DNA from: CBFDBF01 sp050287965
Lineage (GTDB): Bacteria > Pseudomonadota > Gammaproteobacteria > Chromatiales > Chromatiaceae
Direction: 5' to 3'
Length of the DNA stretch: 34,346 nt
NCBI GenBank assembly: GCA_050287965.1
Contig: JBNKCX010000004.1
Span: forward strand, 1 to 34,346
Shown: positions 23,067-32,395 of the stretch, in pieces
How positions within the stretch are numbered: position 1 is the stretch's first letter
How the letters are laid out: every line of letters starts with the position of its first letter
Position numbers and translations under genes: made by a program
Notes under the pieces: model-generated
What the model was told of the DNA's origin: nothing
What the model saw: only the letters and a program-made list of their open reading frames with translations
The model's database searches: none

Positions 23067-25227
23067 TTTCAGGAACGCGGCATTCGCCGTAAAAATCGTA
23101 GTGGTCGATCGCCTCCAGGATTCCGCGGGCGTGACTGCTTCTGGAGAAGTAGATGCGATCCAGATCCGGCAGGTGGGAGAGCTCTTCTTCATGACGGTTG
23201 GCTACCACCACCCCGAGGGTATTACCCCGGAGCATATCTTCGTCCGTTCCGGAGCCGCCCGCCACCAGGATCTGTTCCAGCGGAATATCCCACTGGTCGG
23301 CGACGTAGCGAAGGGCCAGTCCTTTGGATGCCCGAATCGGGACGATATCCAGGTACTGCCCGAAGGAAAGAAAGGCGTTTACGCTCTGGTCCGCCTGGTG
23401 GAAAAAACGGTTGATCTCCTCCAGGCTCGGGGAGATCTCGGGATCTATGTAGTAGCTGATCTTGAACCGGCTCTGACTGATTTTCGGTTGCAGTTCCAGT
23501 CCCGGCAGATCGGCCAGAATGCGGTGAATCGTGCGCGGCAACCAGAGGTGATCGATATGCAGGAACCAGGCACGGTCCACCGTGAGCTGCGGCGCGTAGT
23601 GGATCTCCGTGCCGACGCTGGTGATCAGTACATCCGGCATTGGGATATTGTTGCTTTTCATTATCCGCAGGGCTGAATCGAGACGGCGCCCGGTGGCGAT
23701 GCCGAAGGTGGCGCATTTGCGGTTTTTCCGAATGAAATCGCAGAACTCCCTGAGGGAATCCGGATCTCCCAGCAGGGATTGGTCGAGATCGGTAAAGACC
23801 GCCCGGTCGTGGTAGAGCATGGGGCGGCGGCTTTTTGGTGCACGCAGCGGGACTTCTCTTTCCTCGAGCAGTGGATAGATAGCCTTCAGGTAGGCTTCGG
23901 TATGGGCGTCCCAGGAGTAGTGTTCCTGCACCCCCTGCAGTCCGTTACGGGCCAGGTTATGCCAGGTAATCTTGTCGGAGAGTACGGCGATCAGGGCGGC
24001 GGAAATAGCCTCCCGGTCCAGAGGATTGACCAGCTTACCGTTCCGGCAGTAGCTGACGATGTCCTGGGGCCCGCCGTCCTCGGTGGCGACCACCGGAAGA
24101 CCGCTGGCGGCCGCTTCGATCAGCGTGAGGCCGAAGGGTTCGGTAAGGGCCGGGTTGATGAAAACCCCTCGAGAGGTTGCCGCCAGCCGATAGAACAGGG
24201 GGACGTCATCGGGATGATGATGTTTCGGGTAGGCCACTTTTCCGTAAAGGTTATAGCGGTCGATCAGCAGCAGGATGTCCGTAAGCACGTCCTGGGCGCC
24301 TTCATCCATCTCCTTGATGTCGTCCCGATTGCCGGCGACGATAACGAGGTTGGCAAGATCCTGCAGTTCCGCGGATTCGCCATAGGCCTCGATCAGGGTC
24401 GCTATGTTTTTCCGCGCATCGGGTCGGGACAGGGCCAGGATCATGGGTTTGGCCGGGTCGCGGAGGAAACGGGCGAGATCCTCGGCCACCGGGCTTTGAT
24501 ATTCCTTGCCGTCGGGGGGCTGAAAACGGTTGAGATCGGTGCCGGGCGGGACAACCCGCATCTGTTCCGGCTGATAGCGATCGTAAAGGCCGTACTGTTC
24601 CTCGATTTCCTGGAAGGTACTGGTGATGACCAGCTGTGCGGCGCCCAGGGTTTCCTCCTCGGCATCGATGCGGCGGCCGATATGGTAACGGGCTTCGATC
24701 TGTTCGCGTTTGAATCCGGATGCCAGCAACCGCATGCGCTTAACGCGGCCCAGGGAATGGCCGGTGAACACCAGCGGTACGCCGAGCTGATGGGCCAGCC
24801 GCAGACCGACCTGTCCGGCATCCGCGTAATGACCGTGGATAATATCCGGGGTTCTGCCGAGGTCTCTAAGGTAATTGAGGGTGTTGTCTGAAAACAGGTC
24901 CAGGTGATCCCAGAGCTCCTCCTTGCGCAGGTATTCCGGGGGGCCGGCCTCTATGCGTACAATCTGAACCTTGGGTGAAAGGGGTTCTATTTTCCGTGCG
25001 TAATCGTCACTGACCTGATCATCCATAACCCGGCGCGTCAGCAGATCAACCCTGTCGATCTCGGGTCGCTTGCCCAGGGCATTGGCAAGTTCCACCACGT
25101 ATTTGGTCTGGCCGCCGGTATCGGCATCCCGCCCAAGTTCCAGATTGTGGCCCCTTATCAGCCCGTGAACGCTGATAAGAAGCAGATAAAGGTGTCTTGG
25201 TTCCGAAGTCTGGCTCAGTTCAATCAT
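23032..25227 (-). CDS. sps: Sucrose-phosphate synthase with SPP-like C-terminal domain
   Basis: The 731-aa enzyme makes sucrose-6-phosphate from NDP-glucose and fructose-6-phosphate. A GT-B glycosyltransferase domain fills about residues 1-460 (SVHGLIRG, DADTGGQTKYV, EPFGLTLIEAAASGLP). A HAD domain follows (about 473-725). Its motif I keeps both Asp residues (TDLDQS, Asp480 and Asp482), but motif IV reads GGSGTDEDM where GDSGND is expected: Gly658 replaces Asp and Thr661 replaces Asn. The domain is therefore probably not a full phosphatase, which fits with the separate spp gene. The start at 25227 is uncertain, as AGGGA lies 19 bases away; an upstream ATG at 25356 adds 43 poorly conserved-looking residues. 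Confidence 0.92.
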   Translation of the reverse strand: MIELSQTSEPRHLYLLLISVHGLIRGHNLELGRDADTGGQTKYVVELANALGKRPEIDRVDLLTRRVMDDQVSDDYARKIEPLSPKVQIVRIEAGPPEYLRKEELWDHLDLFSDNTLNYLRDLGRTPDIIHGHYADAGQVGLRLAHQLGVPLVFTGHSLGRVKRMRLLASGFKREQIEARYHIGRRIDAEEETLGAAQLVITSTFQEIEEQYGLYDRYQPEQMRVVPPGTDLNRFQPPDGKEYQSPVAEDLARFLRDPAKPMILALSRPDARKNIATLIEAYGESAELQDLANLVIVAGNRDDIKEMDEGAQDVLTDILLLIDRYNLYGKVAYPKHHHPDDVPLFYRLAATSRGVFINPALTEPFGLTLIEAAASGLPVVATEDGGPQDIVSYCRNGKLVNPLDREAISAALIAVLSDKITWHNLARNGLQGVQEHYSWDAHTEAYLKAIYPLLEEREVPLRAPKSRRPMLYHDRAVFTDLDQSLLGDPDSLREFCDFIRKNRKCATFGIATGRRLDSALRIMKSNNIPMPDVLITSVGTEIHYAPQLTVDRAWFLHIDHLWLPRTIHRILADLPGLELQPKISQSRFKISYYIDPEISPSLEEINRFFHQADQSVNAFLSFGQYLDIVPIRASKGLALRYVADQWDIPLEQILVAGGSGTDEDMLRGNTLGVVVANRHEEELSHLPDLDRIYFSRSSHARGILEAIDHYDFYGECRVPENDPSPAALHRP

Positions 25228-25437
25228 TGAATCGTTGTAACGCTGTTCCCTGGGAGACCCGCTGCCTGGACGGGGTCGAATCCATACATCTCTGACTGTT
25301 CCCGATTCGTCAGTTCTTTCAGTCCCGATCCGGAACGACACGGAACTGTACTTCAATCACCTTAGCCCGGCTAAAGCCCGGTCTGCAAGTAAAGGCAACA
25401 CCTCGGTTTGTATGGGTTCAGTCAGAAATTTCCAAAT

Positions 25438-25459
25438 AACTGCGGATCCCGCCGCAGTT
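25438..25459 (-). terminator. 8-bp hairpin after the 25492 gene
   Basis: AACTGCGG at 25438-25445 pairs perfectly with CCGCAGTT at 25452-25459 around a 6-base loop. On the minus strand it lies 33 bases after the stop codon of the large hypothetical gene, and the sequence beyond it is moderately T-rich. It could separate that gene from the sucrose operon downstream. Confidence 0.45.
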
Positions 25460-25491
25460 GCATAACTACAGTGTAGCAATTGGAGACTGGA

Positions 25492-27279
25492 TCAGTCGGA
25501 AGCCAGGCGTGTAAGCCAGGACTTTTTGTCAACGGAATCTTTCCGGGATTCCGCTTGCGCTTTTCTGGCCACCGGTTTTTTTCCAATCTGCATGAAGTTC
25601 TTCATGCACTGATCGCAAATCTGGTTGTAGAGATCACGCGACTCCTTCATCAGCTTTTCACGATCCTTAACAAAGAAATCATTTGCGGTGGCCTTGAATG
25701 CGTCGGCGATGGTCTGGAAGCCCTTAAAGGTGTCGGCAATGACAAACTGTACCGATTCGTTATTGATGAATTCCAGGTCCTCGATCATTTCCTGCAGCGT
25801 TTTTGTCTCTTTGGTCCTTCCCATGAGATTATGCAACCGCAGTTTCAGCGCCTCGTGGAAACGTCTGAACTGAATAAACCGCTCATCCGCGGACTGGCTC
25901 AGCCCCCGCTCCACAACACCTTTCAGCTCGGCCACATTCAGAATCAGATGATAGGTGCTGAGGTTGGAGATCAGACGCCGCATGGTGGAGAAATCGAGCT
26001 TTTTATCCGTATACTCAAGGAATTCGGCATTGGTGAAGAGGATAGAGTAGATCCGTATCCAGGCTGTCAGCTGCTCGGGGCTGACCGCGGTGGAAATGCC
26101 CAGGGCGGCGCGCTCCAGCTCCATGTAGGGTTTGCTCTCGGCCGATTGCTCCATGGCCGGGGAGACACGGAATATGCCTTCCAGGCCCATCAGTTTTTCC
26201 TGGGCGATCTGCAGATTTTCGTTTTCCTTCTCCGTGGCGGATACGGTGCTCTGCGCGGTCTGGGCCAGATATGCCTTGGTGTAAGCCAGTTCGCTTTCGA
26301 TGGTGCGGTGACGCACCTTCATCTGGTCTTCCGCCGACTGGTACTCCTCCACAAAGGTCAGGGCGAGACAACGGCGTATGGCTTCAAGATCGGTGTTGAC
26401 CTCGCTCAGGAGGCCCTCCAACAGCCTGTGGTAGCGTTCATCGAGGGGTGATGGGGCACGATAACCCCAGATTCGGGCGACTATCCGCTGATAGGTTCTG
26501 AATTCGTCGTCATGCAGCGCCGCATGCTTTTTGATCTGTTGCAGCAGATGTTTTAACGCAATCCAGAGATTGAGCTGTTCCAGTAAAGAAGGCTCTTCAC
26601 CCCCGTTGACATAATCTTTCAGTAAGACGCCGAAATTGTCCTGCGCGGATGGGGCGGCACCCGCTTTTTCCCCTGCTTCATGGCTATCTTCCATCTGGAT
26701 AAACGGCATGAAGTAGGGTTTGATCGGAAGGTATCTGTAGTTGGTTTTGACCCTGGAGTGCAGCTTTTCCAAAAGCTTCATCAGGGTATTGGCGTGCTTG
26801 ACCGGGAAATTGCTGTACTGCTGAAGGATGGTGACAATGGCTTTGCGTCCGTTGCCGATCCGGATCATCTCATTCTTATGCAGTTCCACCAGGCTCTCGG
26901 ACAGGCGGCTGAACTCGTCCTGCCGGCTGCTGAGTCGGATTTTGGAAAGAAACTCGCTCGGCATCTTGGTATCGAGGTAGATCTCCGATACCACGGCACC
27001 GAACCGGTCTTTCAGGTTCTTCGCCGTATCGAAATAGGTTCCGTCAAAACCAAGCCGGCCGCTCTCTTCAATCTGTTCCTCCGCTTCCTGCAGCAGTACC
27101 TTGGCCACTTCACCTATCTTCAGGGCCCGGGTGGATATCTTTTTCTGCTTGACGTATTCCCGCAGCAGGACCGGGAACCAGGGCGCCTTCATCATATCTC
27201 TGATCAGGCGAATGAGAGACTCGATGTCTCTCTTCAGGTATGCCCTGATCAGAGCCTCTCTGTAAACGGCGATATCCAT
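25492..27279 (-). CDS. Large helical protein of unknown function
   Basis: The 595-aa protein is not recognised. It appears soluble: there is no signal peptide or membrane segment. Charged and Leu-rich stretches suggest it is almost entirely alpha-helical, with likely coiled-coil around 325-375. A low-complexity linker rich in Ala, Gly, Glu and Ser lies near 205-222. The C-terminus has a CDQC motif (about 567-570) followed by a Lys/Ala-rich tail, reminiscent of a short metal or redox site. It starts with ATG at 27279 and is divergent from the metallohydrolase gene. It lies upstream of the sucrose operon on the same strand, but a hairpin and a 264-base gap argue for separate transcription. Confidence 0.75.
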   Translation of the reverse strand: MDIAVYREALIRAYLKRDIESLIRLIRDMMKAPWFPVLLREYVKQKKISTRALKIGEVAKVLLQEAEEQIEESGRLGFDGTYFDTAKNLKDRFGAVVSEIYLDTKMPSEFLSKIRLSSRQDEFSRLSESLVELHKNEMIRIGNGRKAIVTILQQYSNFPVKHANTLMKLLEKLHSRVKTNYRYLPIKPYFMPFIQMEDSHEAGEKAGAAPSAQDNFGVLLKDYVNGGEEPSLLEQLNLWIALKHLLQQIKKHAALHDDEFRTYQRIVARIWGYRAPSPLDERYHRLLEGLLSEVNTDLEAIRRCLALTFVEEYQSAEDQMKVRHRTIESELAYTKAYLAQTAQSTVSATEKENENLQIAQEKLMGLEGIFRVSPAMEQSAESKPYMELERAALGISTAVSPEQLTAWIRIYSILFTNAEFLEYTDKKLDFSTMRRLISNLSTYHLILNVAELKGVVERGLSQSADERFIQFRRFHEALKLRLHNLMGRTKETKTLQEMIEDLEFINNESVQFVIADTFKGFQTIADAFKATANDFFVKDREKLMKESRDLYNQICDQCMKNFMQIGKKPVARKAQAESRKDSVDKKSWLTRLASD

Positions 27280-27546
27280 ACGGTTGGCGGCCTATTGAGT
27301 CAGATTATGTCTATTCCGGGGCGCTTGGAGGTATTGTATTTCGATTCGGCGCTGCTTTGTGGTGCCCAGTTAACTGTTTCGGCAGACTTTTTAAATCATT
27401 TAGTTAAATTGTCCCCTTTCCAGGGCTGTGTTTCGCCCGAAATAGGGGTGGAAGGCTGTTTTCGGGGGGGCGTCGCCCGGTAGAGGCAGGTTTCTCTCCA
27501 GGTCTATACTGGAATTAAAAGAGCGTAATAAATCGCGGGAAGGGCT
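27280..27546. other. Divergent intergenic region
   Basis: This stretch should hold promoters for the hypothetical gene and for the metallohydrolase gene. An AT-rich segment lies at about 27390-27410, and TATACT at 27505-27510 is a possible plus-strand -10 box without a convincing -35. Confidence 0.3.
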
Positions 27547-28944
27547 ATGGATATCTCATTTTACGGTGCTGCCGGAGAGGTTACCGGGTCTTGTTACCTG
27601 ATTCGGGCGGCCGGCCGTCAGGTACTGTTGGACTGTGGTCTGATTCAGGGAAATCCCCAGGAAGAGGCGAGAAACCGGCAGCCGTTTCCATTCGATCCCG
27701 GAAAAATCGACGCCGTGGTCCTGAGTCATGCCCATATAGACCACAGCGGCCGTCTTCCGCTGCTGGTCAAATCGGGTTACGGAGGACCGATATATACGCA
27801 GCGGGCCTGTCGCGATCTATGCCGCATCATGCTCAGGGATTCCGCGTTTCTAAACGAGAAAGACGTGGAGTGGTATAACCGCAAACGGTTGCGCAAGGGA
27901 CTGTCACGGGTGGAGCCGTTGTACGGCCTCAGGGATGCCCAGAACGCCATGCGCCGGTTCAAGGTGCTGGACTACGAGGACGAGCGGGAGATACTCCCGG
28001 GTATTCGTCTGCGGATGCGGGATGCCGGCCATATCCTGGGATCCTCCATTGTGGAGCTGTGGCTTAGTGAGGGGTCTGAAACCCGTAAGATCGTGTTCAG
28101 CGGCGACCTGGGGCACCAGGGGGCACCGATCCTGCGGGATCCGGCGGTGATCCGGGAGGCGGACCTGGTGCTGCTGGAGAGCACCTACGGCGATCGTCTG
28201 CACCGCTCCTGGGAGGAGACCTGGAAGGAGATGCACGATGTGATGGAGACGGCCCAGCAGGGACGGGGCAACATCCTCATTCCGGCTTTTGCGGTGGGCC
28301 GCAGCCAGGAGCTTATTTATCTGTTCGCCAAACATTTTGAGCAGTGGAACCTGGGACGCTGGCAGATCTTCCTGGACAGTCCCATGGCGATCGAGGCCAC
28401 GGAGGTCTACGGCAGGCACAGCAATCTGTACGACCGCGATGCGCTACACCTTTTTAATAAGAATAAACAACACGCACTGTTGCCGAACCTGCATTTCACC
28501 CGCACCCCCAACCAATCCATGCGTCTGAACCGGGTGCGCAGCGGCGCCATCATTATCGCCGGCAGCGGGATGTGTACCGGGGGCCGTATACGGCACCACC
28601 TCAAACACAACATATGGCGTCCGGACTGCCACCTGATAATCGTCGGATTCCAGGCCCAGGGGACCCTGGGCCGGACCCTGGTGGAAGGGGCGAACCATAT
28701 CCGGCTGTGGGGAGAGACCATCCGGGTGGCGGGTCAGGTGCATACGGTGGGCGGCCTGTCGGCCCATGCGGACCAGCAGGGCCTGGTGGGCTGGTATCGG
28801 GAAATCCGCGACGCACCCCCGGTGGTCCTGGTGCATGGCGAGGCGGAGGCCCAGGAGATCCTGGCGCAACGGCTGCGGCGGGAGACGGGGGCGAAGGTGA
28901 CGCGGGCCGAACTCGGGATGCGGATCGATCTGTTGAACCTGTAA
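27547..28944 (+). CDS. MBL-fold beta-CASP RNA metallohydrolase (RNase J/CPSF73-like)
   Basis: The 465-aa protein combines a metallo-beta-lactamase domain with a beta-CASP cap and a C-terminal RMMBL segment. The Zn-binding motif is SHAHIDHSGRLP (His61, His63, Asp65, His66), with further ligands in DAGHILGSS and FSGDLG. The beta-CASP part contains PAFAVGRSQE and GSGMCTGGRI, and the RMMBL motif is GLSAHADQQ. This layout matches the Ysh1/CPSF73-like exonuclease family found in bacteria, likely an RNA-processing nuclease. The ATG has GGAAGGG 3 bases upstream. Two-zinc endo- or exonuclease activity is inferred from the family. Confidence 0.92.
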   Translation: MDISFYGAAGEVTGSCYLIRAAGRQVLLDCGLIQGNPQEEARNRQPFPFDPGKIDAVVLSHAHIDHSGRLPLLVKSGYGGPIYTQRACRDLCRIMLRDSAFLNEKDVEWYNRKRLRKGLSRVEPLYGLRDAQNAMRRFKVLDYEDEREILPGIRLRMRDAGHILGSSIVELWLSEGSETRKIVFSGDLGHQGAPILRDPAVIREADLVLLESTYGDRLHRSWEETWKEMHDVMETAQQGRGNILIPAFAVGRSQELIYLFAKHFEQWNLGRWQIFLDSPMAIEATEVYGRHSNLYDRDALHLFNKNKQHALLPNLHFTRTPNQSMRLNRVRSGAIIIAGSGMCTGGRIRHHLKHNIWRPDCHLIIVGFQAQGTLGRTLVEGANHIRLWGETIRVAGQVHTVGGLSAHADQQGLVGWYREIRDAPPVVLVHGEAEAQEILAQRLRRETGAKVTRAELGMRIDLLNL

Positions 28945-28973
28945 TCTGCAGGTGGAAGGGCTTTAACAGGGCG

Positions 28974-29096
28974 TTGCGAAGTATCCCGGAACTAACCCCG
29001 GGCGAGGCGGATTTTCTGGTCGGCCTATCCGTCAACTTGTCCGATGCGGTGCCGGGTACTACCCTGAATGTGGAAACTCTGGGGGAAAGGGAGTAA
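28974..29096 (+). CDS. Possible 40-aa small ORF or gene remnant
   Basis: The frame from a TTG at 28974 to the stop at 29096 reads like real protein (SIPELTPGEADFLVGL, then PGTTLNVETLGERE). The open frame continues upstream into the metallohydrolase in another frame, where it becomes Gly/Pro-rich and artefactual. No good ribosome site fits. It may be a small gene or the tail of a lost one. Confidence 0.25.
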   Translation: MRSIPELTPGEADFLVGLSVNLSDAVPGTTLNVETLGERE

Positions 29097-29148
29097 CCGG
29101 AAACATTAGACGCAATTCATCAAGGAACAAGAAAAGGAGGTACGTATC

Positions 29149-29649
29149 ATGGCGGAAAAACCGAAGAGTAGAAAAAAGGGTAAAGAGGTTGAAGTTGCCA
29201 AGGAATCCAAGGCATTAAGCCCGTGGGAAGAGATGGATCGTTTTTTTGACCGGGTTATGCACCCGAACTGGGGACCGCTACGCTGGAACAGACCCTCCTG
29301 GAACGATCTGATGGCGCCGTTTCAGAGCGAAATTCCACGGGTCGACGTAATCAACCGGGAGAAGGAGATCGTGGTTCATGCCGAGATACCGGGGCTCAAC
29401 AAAGAGGATCTGGATGTCTCGGTGACGGACAATACCGTTACCATCAAAGGTGAGACCAGGCGCGAAGAAAAGAAGGAGGAGGGGGATTACTTCCGTCAGG
29501 AGATTGTCCGTGGCTCCTTTACCCGTACCGTCACCCTGCCGGGGGATGTGGATGCCGGCAAGGCCAAGGCGTCCTTCAAGGACGGGGTGCTGGAGCTGAC
29601 CATCCCTAAGGTGGCGGGATCAAAACGCCACTCCATCAAGGTGGAATAG
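29149..29649 (+). CDS. Hsp20/alpha-crystallin family small heat-shock protein
   Basis: An ATP-independent holdase chaperone of 166 aa in the cytoplasm. A basic N-terminus (KPKSRKKGKEVEVAKESK) precedes the amphipathic WEEMDRFFDRVM segment. The alpha-crystallin domain runs from about 63 to 158 (PRVDVINREKEIVVHAEIPG, ending FKDGVLELTIPK). The chain ends IKVE, a minimal I-x-V anchor. An AGGAGG site lies 9 bases before the ATG. No consensus sigma-32 promoter was recognised in the 204 bases before it. The long Lys-rich N-terminus is a little unusual for the family. Confidence 0.93.
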   Translation: MAEKPKSRKKGKEVEVAKESKALSPWEEMDRFFDRVMHPNWGPLRWNRPSWNDLMAPFQSEIPRVDVINREKEIVVHAEIPGLNKEDLDVSVTDNTVTIKGETRREEKKEEGDYFRQEIVRGSFTRTVTLPGDVDAGKAKASFKDGVLELTIPKVAGSKRHSIKVE

Positions 29650-29840
29650 GGTCGGTACAGGCGGTGATCCCTGCGCAGCCGGGCGGTTTCCCAGGCGCAG
29701 GGTCGCTGCCGTATCTCCAGCCCTGTAAAATCCGGGCCTGCGAGTTCCAGGCAGGTCCAAATTTCCAGCCATCCGGTGCATAATGATCCTCGTTTTCCGA
29801 ATACCTTAAATAAGATCAAAGAACGAAACGAGGAGACACC

Positions 29841-30905
29841 ATGGCTGAACTCCTGCAGCAAAGCTACTACGGGAATACCCTTGAGACCTGGTTGACCTCC
29901 CTGGTCATCATCCTGCTCGCGGTGCTGTTGGGCAAGGCGGTCTACTGGATCTTTTCCAAGGTGGTGCGGGTCTTTACCAAACGCAGCAAAACCAGGATCG
30001 ACGATATCCTGGTGGATATGGTGGAGGAGCCGATTGTATTTCTCATTATCGTTACCGGTATCTGGTTTGGCCTGCACCTGCTGACCCTGTCCGAAGGGCT
30101 GGATGCGGCCATCGGCAACGCCTACCAGATCATTTTCGCCCTGCTGGTGGGGTGGATGCTCAGCCGTCTCTTCGATGCGGTCTATGTGGAGTACCTGCAG
30201 CCATGGGTGGCCAGGACCGAGAATGATCTGGATGACCAGTTGATGCCGATCCTCCGCAAGGGGATAAAAACGGTGATCTGGGCGATGGCCGTCATCATCG
30301 GCCTCAACAACGCCGGATATGATGTGGCCGCTTTGCTTGCCGGCCTCGGTATCGGTGGCCTGGCCCTGGCCATGGCCGCCAAGGATACGGTTTCCAATAT
30401 CTTCGGCGGCTTCACCATCTTCACCGACCAGCCGTTCCGCATGGGTGACCGTATCGTCGTGGCGGGCTACGACGGTACGGTGGAAGAGATCGGCATACGC
30501 AGCACCCGCCTGCGTACCCTGGACGGGCGCGCCGTCTCCATTCCCAATGCGAAGTTCGCGGATGCGCCGGTGGAAAACATCTCCCGCGAACCGTCGCGCA
30601 AGATCACGTTAAACCTGGGTTTGACCTACGACACGACCCCGGAGGGGATGCAGAAGGCGATGGATCTATTAAGACAGATCGGTGAAAGCAATCCCCATAT
30701 CGAGGAGAAGATCCTGACCGGTTTCAACGGGTTCGGCGATTTCGCCCTCAACATCCTGTTCATCTACTACATCCGCAAGGATGCGGATATCCTCAATACC
30801 CAGACCGAGATCAACATGGCGATCCTGACCCGCTTCAACGAAAACGGGCTGGAGTTCGCCTTCCCGACCCAGACCCTTTACAACATCGAGGCGCAACCGG
30901 CATGA
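29841..30905 (+). CDS. MscS-family mechanosensitive ion channel
   Basis: A 354-aa inner-membrane channel that opens under membrane tension and releases solutes after osmotic downshock. Membrane segments lie at about 17-38, 62-80, 90-108, 137-155 and 158-180. The pore helix and MscS core read GLGIGGLALAMAAKDTVSNI and FGGFTIFTDQPFRMGDRI (about 166-205), followed by the beta and C-terminal alpha/beta domains. A GAGGAG site lies 7 bases before the ATG. It leads an operon and overlaps the next gene by 4 bases (ATGA). Presence near sucrose synthesis genes fits osmotic adaptation, but the two are not adjacent. Confidence 0.92.
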   Translation: MAELLQQSYYGNTLETWLTSLVIILLAVLLGKAVYWIFSKVVRVFTKRSKTRIDDILVDMVEEPIVFLIIVTGIWFGLHLLTLSEGLDAAIGNAYQIIFALLVGWMLSRLFDAVYVEYLQPWVARTENDLDDQLMPILRKGIKTVIWAMAVIIGLNNAGYDVAALLAGLGIGGLALAMAAKDTVSNIFGGFTIFTDQPFRMGDRIVVAGYDGTVEEIGIRSTRLRTLDGRAVSIPNAKFADAPVENISREPSRKITLNLGLTYDTTPEGMQKAMDLLRQIGESNPHIEEKILTGFNGFGDFALNILFIYYIRKDADILNTQTEINMAILTRFNENGLEFAFPTQTLYNIEAQPA

Positions 30906-32395
30906 GTATCGATATCCTGATCGGCGGTAACGGCCAGACGCAAGTGGCGCTTCCCGCGCGCACCGCCAATCGTCACGGCATGATCGCGGGTGCCACCGGT
31001 ACCGGCAAGACGGTATCTCTGCAGGTACTGGCGGAGGGGTTCTCCCGCATAGGGGTGCCGGTGTTTCTGGCGGATGTGAAGGGGGATCTGTCAGGACTGG
31101 CCCAGGCCGGGAAAGATAACGACAAGATCCGTGCGCGGCTGCAGACCATCGGCCTGGAGGATTTCGCCCCGCAGCCGAATCCGATCCTGTTCTGGGACCT
31201 GTTCGCCGAGGCGGGCCATCCCATACGCACCACCATTTCGGACATGGGGCCGCTGCTGCTCTCCAACCTGCTGGAGTTGAACGACACCCAGACCGGCATC
31301 CTCTACAGCGCCTTCAGTATCGCCGACGACAACGGTCTGCTGCTGCTGGATCTGAAAGACCTGCGCAGCCTGCTCAGCTGGATGGGGGAGAACGCCGGGG
31401 AGCTCTCATCCGAATACGGCAATATCACCAAGGCCAGCGTCGGGGCCATCCAACGCCGTTTCCTGGTACTGGAGGAGCAGGGCGCGGAGTACTTTTTCGG
31501 TGAACCGGCGGTGCGGCTGGACGATCTTATGATTACCGACTTTTCCGGTCGCGGGGTGATCAGTGTTCTGGACGTGACCCGGTTGATCAACCGTTCGCCT
31601 CGGCTCTATGCCACCTTCCTGCTGTGGCTGCTGGCGGAACTGTTCGAGCAGCTTCCGGAGGTGGGCGACCCGGAGAAACCCAAGCTGGTGATCTTCTTCG
31701 ACGAAGCGCACCTGCTGTTCGACCGCGCCCCCCGGGCGCTGCTGGACAAGATAGAACAGGTGGTAAGGTTGATCCGTTCCAAGGGGGTCGGGGTCTTCTT
31801 TATCAGTCAGAGCCCCCTGGACATCCCCAGCGATATCCTGGGACAGCTCGGGCTGAAGATTCAGCACGCCTTGCGTGCCTTTACACCGAAGGATCACAAG
31901 GCGGTGAGGACTGTTGCCGAGACCTTCCGCCAGAACCCGGACCTGGATACCGAAACGGTCATCACCGAACTGGGTACCGGCGAGGCCCTGGTTTCGGTGC
32001 TGGACCTCAAGGGGAGCCCCACGCCGGTGGAGCGGGTGTTGATTCGTCCCCCCGAGTCGCGCATCGGCCCCCTGACCGCGGAGGAGCGCGGCGAGGTGTT
32101 CGGGCGATCGCCCCTGAAGGGCCGGTATGACCAGGCGATTGATCGGGAGTCGGCCTTCGAGCTGCTGAAGAAGCGTACGGAAGAGGAGGCCAGGGTGGAG
32201 GCGGCCGAACGGGCCAGGGCGGAACAGGAAAAGGCGGCGAAGAAAAAGTCATCCGGCGGCGGCATCTGGGGCGGAACTTCAAAGCGCCAGGGGGTGGGCG
32301 AGGCCATGGTCAAGAGCGTTGTTCGTTCCGTCGGAAGTTCCCTGGGGAGACAGATCGTCCGGGGGATCCTCGGATCACTACTGGGAGGTAAATGA
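30902..32395 (+). CDS. HerA-like/YjgR-family (DUF853) ATPase
   Basis: The 497-aa protein is a P-loop ATPase related to HerA/FtsK-type translocases. Walker A is GATGTGKT (30-37); Walker B is LVIFFDEAHLLF with Asp267 and Glu268. Conserved blocks include FLADVKGDLSGLAQ and GVFFISQSPLDIP (sensor/arginine-finger region). The C-terminus has a charged Ala/Glu/Lys helix (about 417-448), then a Gly-rich segment and an amphipathic end (RQIVRGILGSLLGGK). The ATG overlaps the channel gene stop by 4 bases. The biological role of YjgR-family ATPases is not established; no nuclease partner such as NurA is nearby. Confidence 0.88.
   Translation: MSIDILIGGNGQTQVALPARTANRHGMIAGATGTGKTVSLQVLAEGFSRIGVPVFLADVKGDLSGLAQAGKDNDKIRARLQTIGLEDFAPQPNPILFWDLFAEAGHPIRTTISDMGPLLLSNLLELNDTQTGILYSAFSIADDNGLLLLDLKDLRSLLSWMGENAGELSSEYGNITKASVGAIQRRFLVLEEQGAEYFFGEPAVRLDDLMITDFSGRGVISVLDVTRLINRSPRLYATFLLWLLAELFEQLPEVGDPEKPKLVIFFDEAHLLFDRAPRALLDKIEQVVRLIRSKGVGVFFISQSPLDIPSDILGQLGLKIQHALRAFTPKDHKAVRTVAETFRQNPDLDTETVITELGTGEALVSVLDLKGSPTPVERVLIRPPESRIGPLTAEERGEVFGRSPLKGRYDQAIDRESAFELLKKRTEEEARVEAAERARAEQEKAAKKKSSGGGIWGGTSKRQGVGEAMVKSVVRSVGSSLGRQIVRGILGSLLGGK

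Noticed and set aside
23779..24891. Plus-strand open frame of 370 codons opposite sps
   Set aside because: Antisense to a well-conserved glycosyltransferase domain. The product has no recognisable motif and is explained by the codon bias of the real gene.
28572..29096. 174-codon plus-strand frame overlapping the end of the metallohydrolase gene
   Set aside because: The first two thirds are a Gly/Pro-rich frameshifted reading of the metallohydrolase. Only the last ~40 codons look protein-like and are listed as a doubtful small ORF.
29036..29148. Sigma-32 heat-shock promoter before the Hsp20 gene
   Set aside because: A CTTG is present, but its spacing to the nearest C-rich -10-like sequence is too long for the consensus.
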